A stretch of DNA of 63,910 bases from the IMG/VR virus record IMGVR_UViG_3300038548_000456, positions 1-63,910 of that record; one strand, 5' to 3'. Under the pieces are notes generated by a model. That model was not told the origin of the DNA. It was given only the letters and a program-made list of their open reading frames with translations, and did no database searches. The first letter of the stretch is position 1, and each line of letters opens with the position of its first letter. Position numbers and translations under genes: made by a program. The DNA comes from a virus. Shown here in pieces: positions 63,716 to 63,910 of this stretch.

Positions 63716-63910
63716 CAAAATTCCTTTTGGATCTTCTGGATGAGTTGATTGATCTGCCTAACCTCGCCTGTGTACCGTTGATGGGCGTCGTTAATATCCA
63801 ACTGCAGAGCGTAGATCTGTTGTGATTTGGTAGCGTTGTCAAGTAGGTGCTCGAAGTGTACGAGCTGACCATAGTCATTGCCGATGCCAACTGCCGTTTT
63901 TTTTTTTTTT
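63715..63910 (-). CDS. Junction-spanning small coiled-coil protein, 3' part
   Basis: Leftward frame that enters from base 145 across the circular junction and stops at 63715-63717. Its TGA shares a base with the ATG of the next gene (TGATG), the tight coupling seen across this phage. The encoded segment is Gln/Leu/Ile rich and looks helical (heptad-like LVHFEHLL...LQLDINDA...INQLIQKIQKEF). In this frame the A14 tract (T14 on +) is followed upstream by a TGA with no usable start. One fewer A would join the frame to a TTG at 143-145 that has a GGGAGAG Shine-Dalgarno (SD) sequence. The gene is probably real, and the homopolymer count is probably wrong or slips. Function unknown. Confidence 0.55.
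   Translation of the reverse strand, partial: KKKKTAVGIGNDYGQLVHFEHLLDNATKSQQIYALQLDINDAHQRYTGEVRQINQLIQKIQKEF
63784..63910. repeat. Terminal direct repeat, copy 2 (contig overlap)
   Basis: Exact copy of bases 1-127. Joining the two copies closes the genome at about 63,783 bp. Confidence 0.95.

Noticed and set aside
1-63910. Lysogeny module
   Set aside because: No integrase, transposase, excision pair with attachment site, or C1-type repressor was recognised. The HTH gene at 56546 resembles excisionases but stands next to a primase with no integrase.
1-63910. Phage single-subunit RNA polymerase
   Set aside because: No gene of suitable length or motif. Transcription must rely on host polymerase, possibly with the phage sigma factor.

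Overview
The window is a complete, circularly permuted dsDNA tailed-phage genome. The first 127 bases recur exactly as the last 127 (1-127 = 63784-63910, both ending in T14). That overlap is what a circular contig gives when it comes from a k=127 assembler, so the unique genome is about 63,783 bp. No integrase, partition system or C1-type repressor was seen, which fits an obligately lytic phage. Tail genes resemble the P22/T7-like short-tailed plan: portal, gp4-like and gp10-like tail factors, internal ejection-type proteins, and no tape measure or sheath. A lipoprotein, a periplasmic Fn3 protein and a transglycosylase-like lysin point to a Gram-negative host. The host genus cannot be read from the sequence.

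Layout. (i) A divergent, AT-rich control region (1748-2157) carries CTACAC iterons and two outward promoters; it is the best origin/switch candidate. (ii) Rightward from 2158 lie TerS, many small genes, a cytosine-C5 methyltransferase, a roughly 490-nt non-coding structured stretch, more small genes including a RyR-domain protein and a secreted Fn3 protein, and then TerL (11.4 kb). (iii) 12.9-44.0 kb is the virion module: portal, GroES-like co-chaperonin, scaffold, decoration protein, major capsid protein, tail and adhesin genes, a lysis cassette, tail factors, and five large internal proteins. (iv) Leftward from 56.5 to 44.0 kb is the replication and nucleotide module: dNMP kinase, MazG-like protein, two adjacent thymidylate-synthase-fold proteins, HNH endonuclease, dCMP deaminase, UDG-DNA polymerase I fusion, Cas4-like exonuclease, Sak4-like ATPase, DUF669-like SSB, SF2 helicase, Lys-rich DNA-binding protein, VRR-NUC-like nuclease, HNH endonuclease, MazG-like protein. 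(v) 56.5-58.9 kb rightward holds an HTH protein and a primase-helicase. (vi) Leftward from 59.2 kb back across the junction, and separately from 63.7 kb, are small early genes, an ECF-type sigma factor, a second Lys-rich DNA-binding protein and a SLOG protein.

How it fits together. The phage appears to bring its own replisome and recombination set. It also has a nucleotide pathway in which both TS-fold proteins carry Asp at the position that is Asn177 in E. coli thymidylate synthase. That residue favours cytosine over uracil. With the kinase, two MazG-like pyrophosphohydrolases and a dCMP deaminase, this suggests a T4-like or Xp12-like pathway replacing cytosine in the genome with a 5-substituted form. 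Transcription may be redirected by the phage ECF sigma factor. Early promoters share a TCGACA-N18-TATAAT layout, and three genes begin 6-7 nt after TATAAT, as leaderless mRNAs would. A short motif, [FY]-x-x-G-G-x-[VLA], recurs in five virion-module proteins and is the most unusual protein-level signal in the window.
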